From the NCBI RefSeq assembly GCF_016124325.1, contig NZ_WGNY01000015.1, positions 20,380 to 84,379 of the forward strand: a DNA stretch of 64,000 bases. The letters run 5' to 3'. Below the pieces are notes generated by a model, which did no database searches, had not been told where the DNA came from, and saw only the letters and a list, made by a program, of their open reading frames with translations. Shown piece after piece: positions 35,323-46,612 of the stretch. The stretch's first letter is position 1. The number at the start of each line of letters is the position of its first letter. The position numbers were made by a program, and so were the translations under genes. This stretch comes from Phenylobacterium sp. (GTDB taxonomy: Bacteria > Pseudomonadota > Alphaproteobacteria > Caulobacterales > Caulobacteraceae).

Positions 35323-36186
35323 TTGCGGCTCCTGATCTTCGGCTACGGCTATTCCGGCAGGACCCTGGCCCGGCGCCTGGCCGCGGAGGGCTGGACCGTC
35401 GCGGCCACGCACCGGCGCGCCGACGGCGCCGCGGCCATCGCCGCGGACGGCTTTGAGCCCATCGGGGCGGACGACCGGCCCGCCCTGGCCGCCGCGCTGT
35501 CGCAGACCCGGGCCCTGCTGGTCACCGCCCCGCCTGGGGCCGACGGCTGCCCCGGGCTGAACGCCCTGGTCCCAGCCATGGCCCAGGCGCGGGCCTTCCC
35601 CGACTGGACGGGCTATCTTTCCACCACCGGCGTCTACGGCGACCGCCGCGGCGGATGGGTGAACGAACGCAGCCGGCTGGCGGCCCAGTCGGTCGAGGGC
35701 GCGCGGCGGGTGGGCGCCGAGCGCGATTGGCTGGACGTGGGCCGGGGCATGGGCCTGACGGTGGCGATCTTCCGGCTTCCAGGCATCTACGGCCCCGGCC
35801 GCTCGGCCTTCGACCGGCTGCGCGCCGGCCGCGCCCAGCGTATCGCCGCCCCCGGGCAGGTGTTCTCGCGCATCCACGTGGACGACCTCGCCGCCGGGCT
35901 CGCGGCCTCGCTCGCCCGTCCAAGGGCGGGTGGAATCTACAACCTCTGCGACGACGAGCCGGCCCCCAACTCGGACGTGATCGCCCATGCCGCGGGCCTG
36001 CTGGGCATGACGCCGCCGCCGGAAACGCCGCTGTCGGCGGCCAACCTCTCGCCCGCGGCGCTGCGCTTCTACGCCGAGAGCAAGCGCGTCTCGAACGCGC
36101 TGGCCAAGGCCGAGCTGGGCTGGCGGCCGGCCTTCCCCACCTACCGCGAGGGCCTGCGCGCGATCCTGGCGGCCGAGAGAGCCTGA
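35323..36186 (+). CDS. NAD-dependent epimerase/dehydratase-like (YeeZ-type SDR)
   Basis: 287 residues, opening with a TTG at 35323 just after an aggggg ribosome site and the galU stop. A Rossmann glycine pattern at the N-terminus (FGYGYSGRTLARRL), a late LSTTGVYGDRRGGWVNE block with the Thr/Tyr-like positions, and RIHVDDLAAGLAASL fit the extended SDR family of YeeZ/Yfh types. Substrate unknown. Location next to galU suggests a sugar-nucleotide or cell-envelope link, but YeeZ-like members often have no assigned role. Confidence 0.82.
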   Translation: MRLLIFGYGYSGRTLARRLAAEGWTVAATHRRADGAAAIAADGFEPIGADDRPALAAALSQTRALLVTAPPGADGCPGLNALVPAMAQARAFPDWTGYLSTTGVYGDRRGGWVNERSRLAAQSVEGARRVGAERDWLDVGRGMGLTVAIFRLPGIYGPGRSAFDRLRAGRAQRIAAPGQVFSRIHVDDLAAGLAASLARPRAGGIYNLCDDEPAPNSDVIAHAAGLLGMTPPPETPLSAANLSPAALRFYAESKRVSNALAKAELGWRPAFPTYREGLRAILAAERA

Positions 36187-36190
36187 GGCG

Positions 36191-36823
36191 CTAGGCCTCG
36201 GGCGGCGGGCCGCGGCCCGGAAAGCCCGGCGCCTGCCAGCCGAACACGATGGCCCCGGCGCGCAGGGCGAAGGCGACCACGAAGCCGGCGAGGCCGGACG
36301 CCAGCGCCGACAGCCCCAGCGCGTCGAGGCCCACGAACACCGCCGCGCCCAGCAGCGCCGGGGTGATGTAAAGCTCGCGCCGCAACAGCACCGAGGGCTC
36401 TCCGGCCAGCACGTCGCGGATCACGCCCCCGAAGGCGGCGGTGAGCACGCCCATCACCACCGCGGAGAAGGGCGGCACGCCCAGGGACGACGCCTTGAGC
36501 GCGCCGACGACCGCGTAGGCGGCCATGCCGATGGCGTCCAGCCAGAGCAGCAGGCGGTCGCGCGTGCGCCCCCAGCCGAAGATCCAGATCGCCAGCGCGG
36601 CGACGAGGCAGACGGCGACGTAGCCCGGACGTCCCACCCAGAAAACCGGCGCGCCGATCAGCAGGTCGCGCAGCGTGCCGCCGCCGACGCCGGTGACGGC
36701 GGCGAAGAAGCCGAAGGTGATGATGTCGTGCTTCTTGCGCGCGGCCCCCAGCGCCCCGGACGCCCCGAACACCGCCACCGCGGCGTAGTCGAGGCCCGTG
36801 AGCGTGGCGGCGAGCGCGTCCAT
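36191..36823 (-). CDS. UPF0126/TRIC family membrane channel
   Basis: 210 residues with about seven hydrophobic helices in two repeats. The family glycine motifs KKHDIITFGFFAAVTGVGGG and its second-repeat partner FGGVIRDVLAGEPS are both present. Bacterial TRIC proteins are trimeric cation channels. The ATG at 36823 is chosen over a TTG just before it. A divergent repeat element lies 7 bases upstream. Confidence 0.9.
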   Translation of the reverse strand: MDALAATLTGLDYAAVAVFGASGALGAARKKHDIITFGFFAAVTGVGGGTLRDLLIGAPVFWVGRPGYVAVCLVAALAIWIFGWGRTRDRLLLWLDAIGMAAYAVVGALKASSLGVPPFSAVVMGVLTAAFGGVIRDVLAGEPSVLLRRELYITPALLGAAVFVGLDALGLSALASGLAGFVVAFALRAGAIVFGWQAPGFPGRGPPPEA

Positions 36824-36830
36824 CAAGGTC

Positions 36831-36949
36831 CTAGAGCCCGTCAGGGTGAAGTGGATGCCGGTTCACCCGCCCGGACGGGCTCTCATCCCTTGAAGATAGA
36901 GCCTTCTCGTCCGGATCAGGTGATTCCACCTGGTCCCGGAAGGCTCTAG
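36831..36949 (+). repeat. two-hairpin dispersed element, copy 2
   Basis: 119 bp bounded by CTAGAGCC and GGCTCTAG, with the same two-hairpin plan as the copy at 7763. GATTC is at 36922-36926. Hairpin 2 has a mutated 3' arm (acctggtcccgg). It lies between the diverging starts of the TRIC-channel gene and ftsY, so it is not simply a transcription terminator. Confidence 0.9.
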
Positions 36950-36997
36950 TGCGGCCGGACGTGACGGCGCGCAAGCGAACAGCTAGAAGCCGGCTCG

Positions 36998-37942
36998 ATG
37001 TCAGAACCCAAACGCGGCTGGTTCCAGCGCCTCAAAGAGGGGCTCACCAAATCCTCGAAGCAGATGGGAGACCAGATCTCCCAGGTCTTCGTGGCCAAGG
37101 AGCCGCTGGACCAGGCCAAGCTCGACGAGCTCGAGGAGATGCTGATCGAGGCCGATCTCGGCCCGCATTCGGCCGCCCGGATCACCGAACGCTTCGCCAG
37201 CGAGAAGTTCGGCAAGGACGTCGACGAGGCCGAGATCCGCGAGGCGCTCTCGACCGCCATCGGCGAGGAGCTTTCCGAGCGGCAGGGGGTGTTCGATCCG
37301 CTCTCCGGCCCCAGGCCCTACATCGTGCTGTTCATCGGCGTGAACGGCTCGGGCAAGACCACGACCCTCGGCAAGGTCGCCACCGACCTGAGGCGGCGGG
37401 GCGCCCGCGTGCTGGTGGTGGCCGGCGACACCTTCCGCGCCGCGGCCGTCGAGCAGCTGAAGGTGTGGGCCGACCGCGCCGGCGCCGACTTCATGGGCCG
37501 CCCGACGGGCTCCGACGCGGCAGGCCTGGCGTTCGACGCCGTGCAGCGGGCGAAGGACGAAGGCTACGACGTGGTGCTGATCGACACCGCCGGCCGGCTT
37601 CAGAACAAGCAGGGGCTGATGGACGAACTGCTCAAGATCATCCGCGTGGTGAAGAAGCTGGATCCCGAGGCGCCGCACGAGACGCTGCTGGTGCTCGACG
37701 CCACGGTGGGGCGCAATGCGCTGGCCCAGGAGAACATCTTCGGCAACCAGATCGGCGTCTCGGGCATCGTGATGACCAAGCTGGACGGCACCGCCCGCGG
37801 CGGCGTTCTGGTGCCGGTGGCCCAGGCCTCTGACTCGCCGATCAAGCTGGTGGGCGTGGGCGAAGGCGTCGACGACCTGCAGGCGTTCGACGCGCGCGCC
37901 TTCGCCCGCTCGCTCGTCGGACTCGAGGAGGCTTCAGCGTGA
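36998..37942 (+). CDS. ftsY: signal recognition particle receptor FtsY
   Basis: SRP receptor GTPase that brings ribosomes with membrane-protein chains to the Sec translocon. 314 residues. The NG domain is complete: the G1 loop GVNGSGKTTTLGK, DTFRAAAVEQL, DTAGRL and TKLDGTARGG. The acidic A domain typical of E. coli is short here, as in alphaproteobacteria. The last codons overlap the GTG start of the septation protein gene (GTGA), indicating coupling. Confidence 0.97.
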   Translation: MSEPKRGWFQRLKEGLTKSSKQMGDQISQVFVAKEPLDQAKLDELEEMLIEADLGPHSAARITERFASEKFGKDVDEAEIREALSTAIGEELSERQGVFDPLSGPRPYIVLFIGVNGSGKTTTLGKVATDLRRRGARVLVVAGDTFRAAAVEQLKVWADRAGADFMGRPTGSDAAGLAFDAVQRAKDEGYDVVLIDTAGRLQNKQGLMDELLKIIRVVKKLDPEAPHETLLVLDATVGRNALAQENIFGNQIGVSGIVMTKLDGTARGGVLVPVAQASDSPIKLVGVGEGVDDLQAFDARAFARSLVGLEEASA

Positions 37943-38532
37943 GCGAGAAGAAGCCGGGGTGGCTGCGGTACGCCATCGATTTCTCGGCGCCGCTGTCGCT
38001 GCTGCTCACCTACTTCCTGGGCGGGCGCGACTTCATGCTGGCGACCGGCGTCTCGATCGCCGTGGCGCTGGCGGCCCTGGTGGTCAGCCTGATCGTCGAG
38101 CGCCGGCTGGCCTGGATCCCGCTGATCATCATGGTGGTCGGCATCGTGTTCGGCGGGCTGACGCTGCTCTTCAAGGCCGACTGGATCCTGAAGATCCGCC
38201 CGACCATCATGAACTACACCCTGGCCGCCATCTTCTTCGGCGGCGTCCTCATGAAGAAGAACCCGATCAAGGCGGTGCTGGGCTGGGCGATCGACATTCC
38301 GGTCGAGGCCTGGCGGAAGCTGGAGATCCGCTACGCCTGGTGGTCGCTCGTCCTGGGGACGGCCAACCTGGGGGTCTGGCTGTTCCTGTCGGAAGGAACC
38401 TGGGTGACCTGGGACACCATCGGCATCCGCGTGCTCTCGGCGGGGTTCGGCATCGCCCAGATGCCCCTGCTGATGAAGTACATGAAGGCCGACGAAATCC
38501 CGCCGCCGCCGATGCCGCCGCCGACCGAATAG
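37939..38532 (+). CDS. septation protein IspZ/YciB family
   Basis: 197 residues with about five to six hydrophobic helices, matching the intracellular septation protein A family (YciB/IspZ) that influences cell division and envelope integrity. The family blocks are DWILKIRPTIMNYTLAAIF and NEAIRRT-like C-terminal helices (here WVTWDTIGIRVLSAGFG). The GTG start at 37939 overlaps the ftsY stop, so the two are one translation unit. Confidence 0.9.
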   Translation: MSEKKPGWLRYAIDFSAPLSLLLTYFLGGRDFMLATGVSIAVALAALVVSLIVERRLAWIPLIIMVVGIVFGGLTLLFKADWILKIRPTIMNYTLAAIFFGGVLMKKNPIKAVLGWAIDIPVEAWRKLEIRYAWWSLVLGTANLGVWLFLSEGTWVTWDTIGIRVLSAGFGIAQMPLLMKYMKADEIPPPPMPPPTE

Positions 38533-38535
38533 GAC

Positions 38536-38730
38536 TCAGCGCTTGGGGAAGACGACGGCGCCGGGCCGCAGGTGGGGGCTGGCGAGCCGCCCATAGTCGG
38601 CCTCGGGAAGCCCGTTGACGATCAGGTCCAGGATTCGGGCCCCGTCGACCCCGCGCGGCGGCGCGTCGCCATAGAGGCTGCGCCAGAGCGCCGCGGCCTC
38701 CTCGTACAGCCGATCGTCCCGCCCGCTCAT
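38536..38730 (-). CDS. small conserved-looking protein (64 aa)
   Basis: 64 residues from the ATG at 38730 (a GTG at 38751 is an alternative). Soluble, with the compact sequence RDDRLYEEAAALWRSLYGD and an aspartate/valine-rich middle, ending SPHLRPGAVVFPKR. No family name. Coding quality is supported by even codon use and absence of repeats. A CtrA-like box lies about 58 bases upstream of its start. Confidence 0.55.
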   Translation of the reverse strand: MSGRDDRLYEEAAALWRSLYGDAPPRGVDGARILDLIVNGLPEADYGRLASPHLRPGAVVFPKR

Positions 38731-38787
38731 ATGTTGGCCGCCCTGGATCACGACACAGAAACTGCGGACGGCGTAGAGTGTTCCCGG

Positions 38788-38802
38788 CTAATTTACCGTT
38801 AA
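38788..38802 (-). promoter_or_regulatory. candidate CtrA-binding site
   Basis: ctaa-tttaccg-ttaa at 38788-38802 matches the Caulobacter CtrA consensus TTAA-N7-TTAA with a single change. It stands in an AT-richer stretch of about 98 bases between two small minus-strand genes, just upstream of the one starting at 38730. Not tested by any co-regulation evidence in the sequence. Confidence 0.5.
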
Positions 38803-38828
38803 TATTCGCCTTTCAGGCGAGCCGGCGG

Positions 38829-39122
38829 CTAGACGCGGATGTCGATGAGCGAGCCCGGCCGCAGAATCTTGCGCGGCGCGTCGGCCGGCGCCGCGGTCTG
38901 GACCGTCGGCGTGGCGGGCGCGGCCTGGGCGGTTTCGACCGGCGCCGGGCTCGCGGCCGGGCCGGCCTTGCCGAGGGCGGCGAAGAACGCCCGCTGGGCG
39001 GCCAGCTTGCCGGCGTCACGGTCCTGAGGCGTCTGGACCTGGCCGGCCGGGACCTGGGGCGAAGCTGTCGGGCGGATCGGGGTCACGGGATCGGCGCAAA
39101 CATGGTTAACGGGCCGCCCCAA
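38829..39122 (-). CDS. small Pro/Ala-rich protein
   Basis: About 97 residues from the TTG at 39122, or 85 from a GTG at 39086. The start is uncertain and neither has a clear ribosome site. The mid-part is Ala/Pro/Thr-rich with little structure and the C-terminus ends LRPGSLIDIRV. Low-complexity composition leaves the function open. It follows ccmD by 39 bases on the same strand, so it may be in the ccm operon. Confidence 0.5.
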   Translation of the reverse strand: MGRPVNHVCADPVTPIRPTASPQVPAGQVQTPQDRDAGKLAAQRAFFAALGKAGPAASPAPVETAQAAPATPTVQTAAPADAPRKILRPGSLIDIRV

Positions 39123-39161
39123 ACTGGCGGCTGGTCGTCAACGGCGGGTTAACGCCGCCGC

Positions 39162-39296
39162 CTACTTGCGGGACAGCTCCTCGTACCGCCGCCGCCAGCG
39201 CCGCGCATGGGCCAGGGCGGCGACGATCATGCCCGCGAACACCACGCCGGTGATCGCGAACGCCGGGACGATGAAGGCGGCGTACTTGCCCAGCAC
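39162..39296 (-). CDS. ccmD: heme exporter protein CcmD
   Basis: 44 residues from a GTG at 39296: a short N-terminus (MLGKYAAFIVPAFA, with Met from the start codon) that runs into one transmembrane helix, then a basic tail (RRWRRRYEELSRK). The size, single helix and basic C-terminus are those of CcmD, which binds CcmABC and CcmE in heme delivery. Position directly after ccmC is diagnostic. No ccmG/dsbE follows it here. Confidence 0.85.
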   Translation of the reverse strand: MLGKYAAFIVPAFAITGVVFAGMIVAALAHARRWRRRYEELSRK

Positions 39297-39299
39297 CCG

Positions 39300-40022
39300 T
39301 CAGGCCCCCATGGCGCGCAGGGCCGCGGCCTCAGCCCGGCGACGCCAGACCTCGCCGCGGATGCGCACCAGCCAAAGCGACCCGAAGGCGGAGAGGTAGG
39401 CGAGGTTCATGATCAGCAGGGGCCAGAGATAGACCGGCGCCAGGGCGCCCTTGGTGAACATCGAGCTGCCCTGGTGCAGGCTGTTCCACCACTCGACGCT
39501 GAAGTGGATGATCGGCAGGTTGACCACGCCCACCAGCGCCAGGATCGCGGCGGCCCGCGAGGCCTTGGCCTCGTCGTCCAGCGAGGCACGCAGCGCCAAG
39601 TAGGCGACGTAGAGCAGGAACAGCACCAGCACCGAGGTCAGCCGCGCGTCCCACACCCACCAGGCGCCCCACATCGGCCGGCCCCAGAGCGAGCCCGTGA
39701 CGAGAGCCAGGAAGGTGAAGCCCGCCCCCAGGCTGGCGGCGGCCTGGGCCGCGCAGTCGGCCAGCACGTGCCGGAACACCAGGGCCAGGAAGCTGGCGAT
39801 CGCCAGGCAGGCGTAGATGAACTCGCAGATGATCGCGGCGGGCACATGGATGAACATGATCCGCACCGTGGCGCCCTGCTGGTAGTCGTCGGGCGCCGTG
39901 AAGCCCATCCAGAGGCCGACGACGGCGAGCACCAGCGCGATCACGCCGAACATCGGCGCCGCCCAGCGCGAGAACGCCATGAACCGATCGGGGTTGGAGA
40001 GGAAGGCGGGCGCCCAGTTCAT
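39300..40022 (-). CDS. ccmC: heme exporter/apocytochrome heme lyase subunit CcmC
   Basis: 240 residues, six hydrophobic helices. The tryptophan-rich motif WGAWWVWDARLTS, which contacts heme, is present along with conserved His residues (for example HVP and SLHQG). CcmC passes heme to CcmE in system I cytochrome c maturation. The ATG at 40022 overlaps the stop of the GMC oxidoreductase gene (ATGA). The open frame further upstream is not ccmC sequence. Confidence 0.95.
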   Translation of the reverse strand: MNWAPAFLSNPDRFMAFSRWAAPMFGVIALVLAVVGLWMGFTAPDDYQQGATVRIMFIHVPAAIICEFIYACLAIASFLALVFRHVLADCAAQAAASLGAGFTFLALVTGSLWGRPMWGAWWVWDARLTSVLVLFLLYVAYLALRASLDDEAKASRAAAILALVGVVNLPIIHFSVEWWNSLHQGSSMFTKGALAPVYLWPLLIMNLAYLSAFGSLWLVRIRGEVWRRRAEAAALRAMGA

Positions 40023-41611
40023 GGCTTCCGCATAGGGCCCGCGTCGCCGCCCGGCAAGGCGCCGCGGCCGGCCATGAGCCGCTCGGCCATCACCTCGGCT
40101 ATCATCACCGTGGTCAGGTGGGTGTTGGCGCGCACGACGCTGGGCATCACCGAGGCGTCGACGACCCGCAGGCCGTCCAGGCCGAGCACCCGGCAATCCG
40201 GGTCGACCACCGTGGTCGCCGCGCCCGGGTCGCCCATGGCGCAGGTGCTGGTCGCGTGCTGGACGTCGCCGCTGTAGGCCAGCAGGAAGGCGTCCAGCTC
40301 GGCGTCGCCGACGCCGTCGGACAGCTTCCACGTGGGGCGGCCGATCGCCGCGACGGCGGGGTGGCGCCGCATCGCCAGCAGCCGCCGCGCGCCGTCGCGC
40401 ATGCGGGCCAGGTCGGAGGGATCGTCCAGCATGTTCTCCTCGACCACCGGATGCTCGAACGGGTCGGCCGAGGACAGCCGCACCGCGCCCCGCGACAGGC
40501 ATTCGTTCACCCACACCCCGATCAGCCCGAACACCCGCCCGTCGCCGGCCAGATGCGCCCCGGCGCTGTCGCCGAACCGGTTCATGGACACGATCATCAT
40601 GTCGCCGGGACCGGCGCCCGCGAGGCCCGAGCTGTAGCGGATGCAAGCGTTGGTGTGCCGAAAGCCCGGCGGCGACAGCGCCGCGGGCGTGAGTTCGATC
40701 GGCATGAACATCGCCGGATGGTCCTGGAAGCCCTCGCCCACGGGCAGGTCGGCGCGCACGGCGACGCCCATCTCGGCCAGGTGCGCGGCCGGGCCGACGC
40801 CCGAGCGCATGAGGATCGCCGGCGAATGCACCGCGCCGGCCGAGAGGATCACCTCGGCGCCCCGGACCTCGCGCCAGGCGCCCTCCTGCCTGACGCGCAC
40901 GCCGACGGCCCGCGAGCCTTCGAACAGCACCTTGTCCACATGGGCGCCGCCCAGGATCGCCAGGTTGTTGCGGCCGCGCGCGGGTTCCAGATAGCCGTCG
41001 TTGGTGCTGACCCGCACGCTGTCGCGGTTGTTGATGGCGTAGGGCGAGACGCCCAGCGCGCCCGGGGCGTTGTGGTCGGCCGCCCAGGCGTAGCCGGCGT
41101 CCAGCGCCGCCTCGGCCAGCGTCTGGTCCACCGGGCCCCAGGCGCTGACCGGCGCCCGGTAGATCGGGATCGGCCCGTCGGCGCCGTGATAGGGCGCATC
41201 GCCGTACTTCAGGTCGGTCTCCAGTCGGCGGAAGGCCGGCAGGACCTCGGCGAACGACCAGCCCGTACAGCCCGCCGCCGCCCAGCCGTCGTAGTCCTCG
41301 GGCACGCCGCGGATGGCGATCTGGCCGTTAATCGCCGAACTCCCCCCGACGCCACGGCCGCGCCAGTAGGTGCGCGGCGCCTGCACGTAGGTGCGCCTGG
41401 CCATCAGAGTGTCCCACCGGTAGTCGGCTAAGGCCGGGTCGACGATGGCGGTGTTGGGGTTGGGGCTCCGGATCGCCTCGGGCGTGTCGGCGGTGCGGTA
41501 GTCGGGCCCGGCCTCGATCAAGGCGACCTGCACGCCGGGATCGGCCGACAGGCGCGCGGCCAGAACCGCGCCGGCCGAGCCGGCGCCCACGATCACATAG
41601 TCGTACGACAT
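40019..41611 (-). CDS. GMC family oxidoreductase (choline/alcohol dehydrogenase-like)
   Basis: FAD-dependent oxidoreductase of 530 residues. The N-terminal FAD-binding motif is VIVGAGSAGAVLAARLS, with the GMC signatures GRGVGGSSAINGQI and the C-terminal HATSTCAMG plus NTHLTTVMIAE catalytic region. The family includes choline and glucose dehydrogenases. Its gene lies between the Spy-like gene and ccmC, and its stop overlaps the ccmC start, which ties its expression to heme export although no functional link is known. Confidence 0.9.
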   Translation of the reverse strand: MSYDYVIVGAGSAGAVLAARLSADPGVQVALIEAGPDYRTADTPEAIRSPNPNTAIVDPALADYRWDTLMARRTYVQAPRTYWRGRGVGGSSAINGQIAIRGVPEDYDGWAAAGCTGWSFAEVLPAFRRLETDLKYGDAPYHGADGPIPIYRAPVSAWGPVDQTLAEAALDAGYAWAADHNAPGALGVSPYAINNRDSVRVSTNDGYLEPARGRNNLAILGGAHVDKVLFEGSRAVGVRVRQEGAWREVRGAEVILSAGAVHSPAILMRSGVGPAAHLAEMGVAVRADLPVGEGFQDHPAMFMPIELTPAALSPPGFRHTNACIRYSSGLAGAGPGDMMIVSMNRFGDSAGAHLAGDGRVFGLIGVWVNECLSRGAVRLSSADPFEHPVVEENMLDDPSDLARMRDGARRLLAMRRHPAVAAIGRPTWKLSDGVGDAELDAFLLAYSGDVQHATSTCAMGDPGAATTVVDPDCRVLGLDGLRVVDASVMPSVVRANTHLTTVMIAEVMAERLMAGRGALPGGDAGPMRKP

Positions 41612-41667
41612 GGCCCCTCCTGGCGCGCACTCTAGCGACCACGCGGGGAGACGCCTACGGGTCCCGC

Positions 41668-42288
41668 TCAGCCATGCGGCGGAGGCGGAGGCTCGGGCGG
41701 ATCGGGCGGCGCCGGAAGCTGGTGGGAGATCCGCATCGGATGCGGGATCATCATCGGCCCCACGGACGGCCCCACCATCATCAGCATCGGCAGGGCGTCG
41801 AAAGCCTTCTGCTGCTTGGCGTCGAGCTGGCCGTAGAACGACCGGATCGCCGCGATCCGGCGCGAGACCTCGGCCTGCTGTTCGGTCATCCGGGCCTGCA
41901 TGGCGTCGAGCCGTTCCAGGGTGGACTTCTGGCTGTCGCGGTCGAAACGGACGAAGCGATCGCCGTCCGGCCCCGCGTCCCGCCGGGTGGCCTCAAGGAA
42001 CGCCTTCAGCGCCGGCTGCTGGTCGGCCCGCAGCTGCAAGAGATCGGCGAGGCGCGCGGCCCGATCCTCCGCGCCGGCCGCCGCGTGGTCGTCGTCGCGC
42101 CAGACCCGCACTTCCCGGCGAACCTCGCGGGCGGCGTCGCGGGCGGCGCTCTCGGCGGCCCGGGCGTCCTGCGCGGCCTGGCGCTCGGCCTCCTGCGGCG
42201 TTCCGGCGAGGCTGGGCGTGACGCCGGCCAGGAGGATCGCAGCCCCACCAAGGAGCCAGGGCGTCGGGTTGGTGAGGAACTTCATCAT
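41668..42288 (-). CDS. periplasmic Spy/CpxP-like (LTxxQ) protein
   Basis: 206 residues with a signal peptide (about 1-28). The mature part is helical and highly charged, with QQ-containing segments LRADQQPALKAF and LDAKQQKAFDAL that correspond to the LTxxQ repeats of Spy/CpxP chaperones. A Pro-rich C-terminus ends the protein. Such proteins shield folding proteins or sense metals in the periplasm. A role in apocytochrome handling would fit the ccm context but is not proven. Confidence 0.75.
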   Translation of the reverse strand: MMKFLTNPTPWLLGGAAILLAGVTPSLAGTPQEAERQAAQDARAAESAARDAAREVRREVRVWRDDDHAAAGAEDRAARLADLLQLRADQQPALKAFLEATRRDAGPDGDRFVRFDRDSQKSTLERLDAMQARMTEQQAEVSRRIAAIRSFYGQLDAKQQKAFDALPMLMMVGPSVGPMMIPHPMRISHQLPAPPDPPEPPPPPHG

Positions 42289-42378
42289 CGCGGTCGTCTC
42301 CGGGGTTCCCGTCGACGGTCAGGCTGGCCCCCCGCGTGAGGCGGAAAAGCGGCGGCCCGGATTAAGCTTTCGTCATGC

Positions 42379-43044
42379 TCAAGACAGCGCGTTGCGGCAG
42401 GCCGCGGCCATGGCCAGCGGTCCCAGGGCGACGGCCGCCGCGGCATAGGCCGCCAGCAGCAGGAAGCCCCCCGTCCAGGGCAGGCCAGCCGCGAAGGAAT
42501 CCAGCGCGCCGCCGCCGAAGATCACCGGCGGGACGAACAGCGGCAGCACGATCACCGCCGTCAGCACGCCGCCGCGGCGCGCGCCCAGGCTGAGCGCCGC
42601 GCCGATCCCGCCCATGAAGGCGAACGCGATCCCGCCCAGGAGCGCCGAGGCCAGCACCAGCGGCGCGAGAGCCGGCGGCGCGCCCAGCGCGATGGCGGCG
42701 ACCGGCGCGGCTAAGGCCAGCGGAGCCCCGGTCGCCAGCCACTGGCCGGCGCACTTCACCAGGCAGGTGAGTTCGAGCGGCGTCCGCGACAGGACCAGGA
42801 GGTCGAGCGCGCCGTCCTCGTAGTCGCGCTCGAACAGCCGCTCCAGCGACAGCAGCGAGGCCAGCGCCAGCGCCACCCAGGCGGCGCCGAGCGCGATCGC
42901 CGCCAGCCGCTCCGGCTCGGGTCCGATGCCCAGCGGCAGCAGGGTGGCCACGCCGGCGTAGAACCCCAGCGCCACCAGCGGTCCGCCGCCCCGGCCCCAG
43001 GCCAGCGCCGTCTCGCGCGCGATCAGGACGGCGAGGCGGTTCAT
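42379..43044 (-). CDS. ccmB: heme ABC exporter permease CcmB
   Basis: 221 residues, six hydrophobic segments, of the CcmB family (permease partner of the ATPase CcmA). Family blocks include the [13 protein letters not shown] region near residue 70. The ATG at 43044 overlaps the ccmA stop (ATGA). Confidence 0.92.
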   Translation of the reverse strand: MNRLAVLIARETALAWGRGGGPLVALGFYAGVATLLPLGIGPEPERLAAIALGAAWVALALASLLSLERLFERDYEDGALDLLVLSRTPLELTCLVKCAGQWLATGAPLALAAPVAAIALGAPPALAPLVLASALLGGIAFAFMGGIGAALSLGARRGGVLTAVIVLPLFVPPVIFGGGALDSFAAGLPWTGGFLLLAAYAAAAVALGPLAMAAACRNALS

Positions 43045-43685
43045 CCGGCCAGCTCCAGGCTCGCGCAGGGAATCGGCAGGGGATCGTGGACCGCCGCCAC
43101 GATCAGGCCGCCGTCATCGAGATGGCGGCGCATCAGCCCGCCGAAGGCCTCGCGCCAGCGCGCGTCGAGCGGGCTGAGCGGTTCGTCCAGCAGCCACAGC
43201 GGCCGGGGCGCGGCGATCAGCCGGGCCATGGCCAGGCGCCGGCGCTGGCCCGCCGAAAGCCGGCGGACCTCCAGGTCGAGCAGCGGGACGAGCGAGAGCG
43301 CCTCGGCGGCGTCGCGGGCCGAGGCCTCGGTCCCGCCGAACCAGCGGGTCCAGAAGGCGAGCTCCTCCCGCGCCGTGCGCGCCGGCTTGAGCCCGTCGGC
43401 GTGCCCCACCAGATGCAGCCCGCCGCCCCTCGCCTCGACCGGATCGGTCACGCCGAAGCCGATCTCGCCGGCCTCCAGCCGCACCAGTCCGGCCACCGCG
43501 CGCAGCAGGCTGGTCTTGCCCGACCCGTTGGGACCGGTGAGCGCGCAGGCCTGGCCCGCTTCCAACGCCAGCGACACGCCGTCGAACAGGAGCCGGCCCC
43601 CGCGCCGAATCGCCAGGTCTTTGAACGTCAGCGTCGTAATCAAGCGCCGGACCCCGCTTTCGGCGAACGGCGCTGCGCAGCGCAT
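43041..43685 (-). CDS. ccmA: heme ABC exporter ATP-binding protein CcmA
   Basis: ABC ATPase of about 200-214 residues. Walker [10 protein letters not shown], signature [14 protein letters not shown] and Walker B LWLLDEP are clear. The start may be the ATG at 43685, or a TTG at 43643 that opens nearer to [12 protein letters not shown]. With CcmB it powers a step in heme handling for cytochrome c maturation. It is the first gene of the ccm cluster and faces divergent acnA. Confidence 0.94.
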   Translation of the reverse strand: MRCAAPFAESGVRRLITTLTFKDLAIRRGGRLLFDGVSLALEAGQACALTGPNGSGKTSLLRAVAGLVRLEAGEIGFGVTDPVEARGGGLHLVGHADGLKPARTAREELAFWTRWFGGTEASARDAAEALSLVPLLDLEVRRLSAGQRRRLAMARLIAAPRPLWLLDEPLSPLDARWREAFGGLMRRHLDDGGLIVAAVHDPLPIPCASLELAG

Positions 43686-43842
43686 GGACGGCGCTCACGG
43701 CCGGAGCTATGAACGCGGCGGCCGCCGCAGCCGGGGGGCCCGAACGCCGCGCGGGGACGTACGCTGTGTGTCCGTCTCTGAGATAGCGCGCGATCCCTCG
43801 GTATGTCGCTGGCGGCCGGGAACAGAGAAAGGATCTCCTTCT

Positions 43843-46536
<2,694 letters not shown>

Positions 46537-46566
46537 GCCGCCCATCCGGACAGGCGCGAGAAACCT

Positions 46567-46597
46567 GCGGGCGCGGCGTAACCTACGCCGCGCCCGT
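46567..46597 (+). terminator. hairpin after acnA
   Basis: cgggcgcggcgta (46568-46580) and tacgccgcgcccg (46584-46596) are perfect 13-base arms around acc. The tail is only weakly T-rich (ttgcgt), so it may be a Rho-assisted terminator or 3' stabiliser. Confidence 0.6.
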
Positions 46598-46612
46598 TGC
46601 GTACTAGGGATC

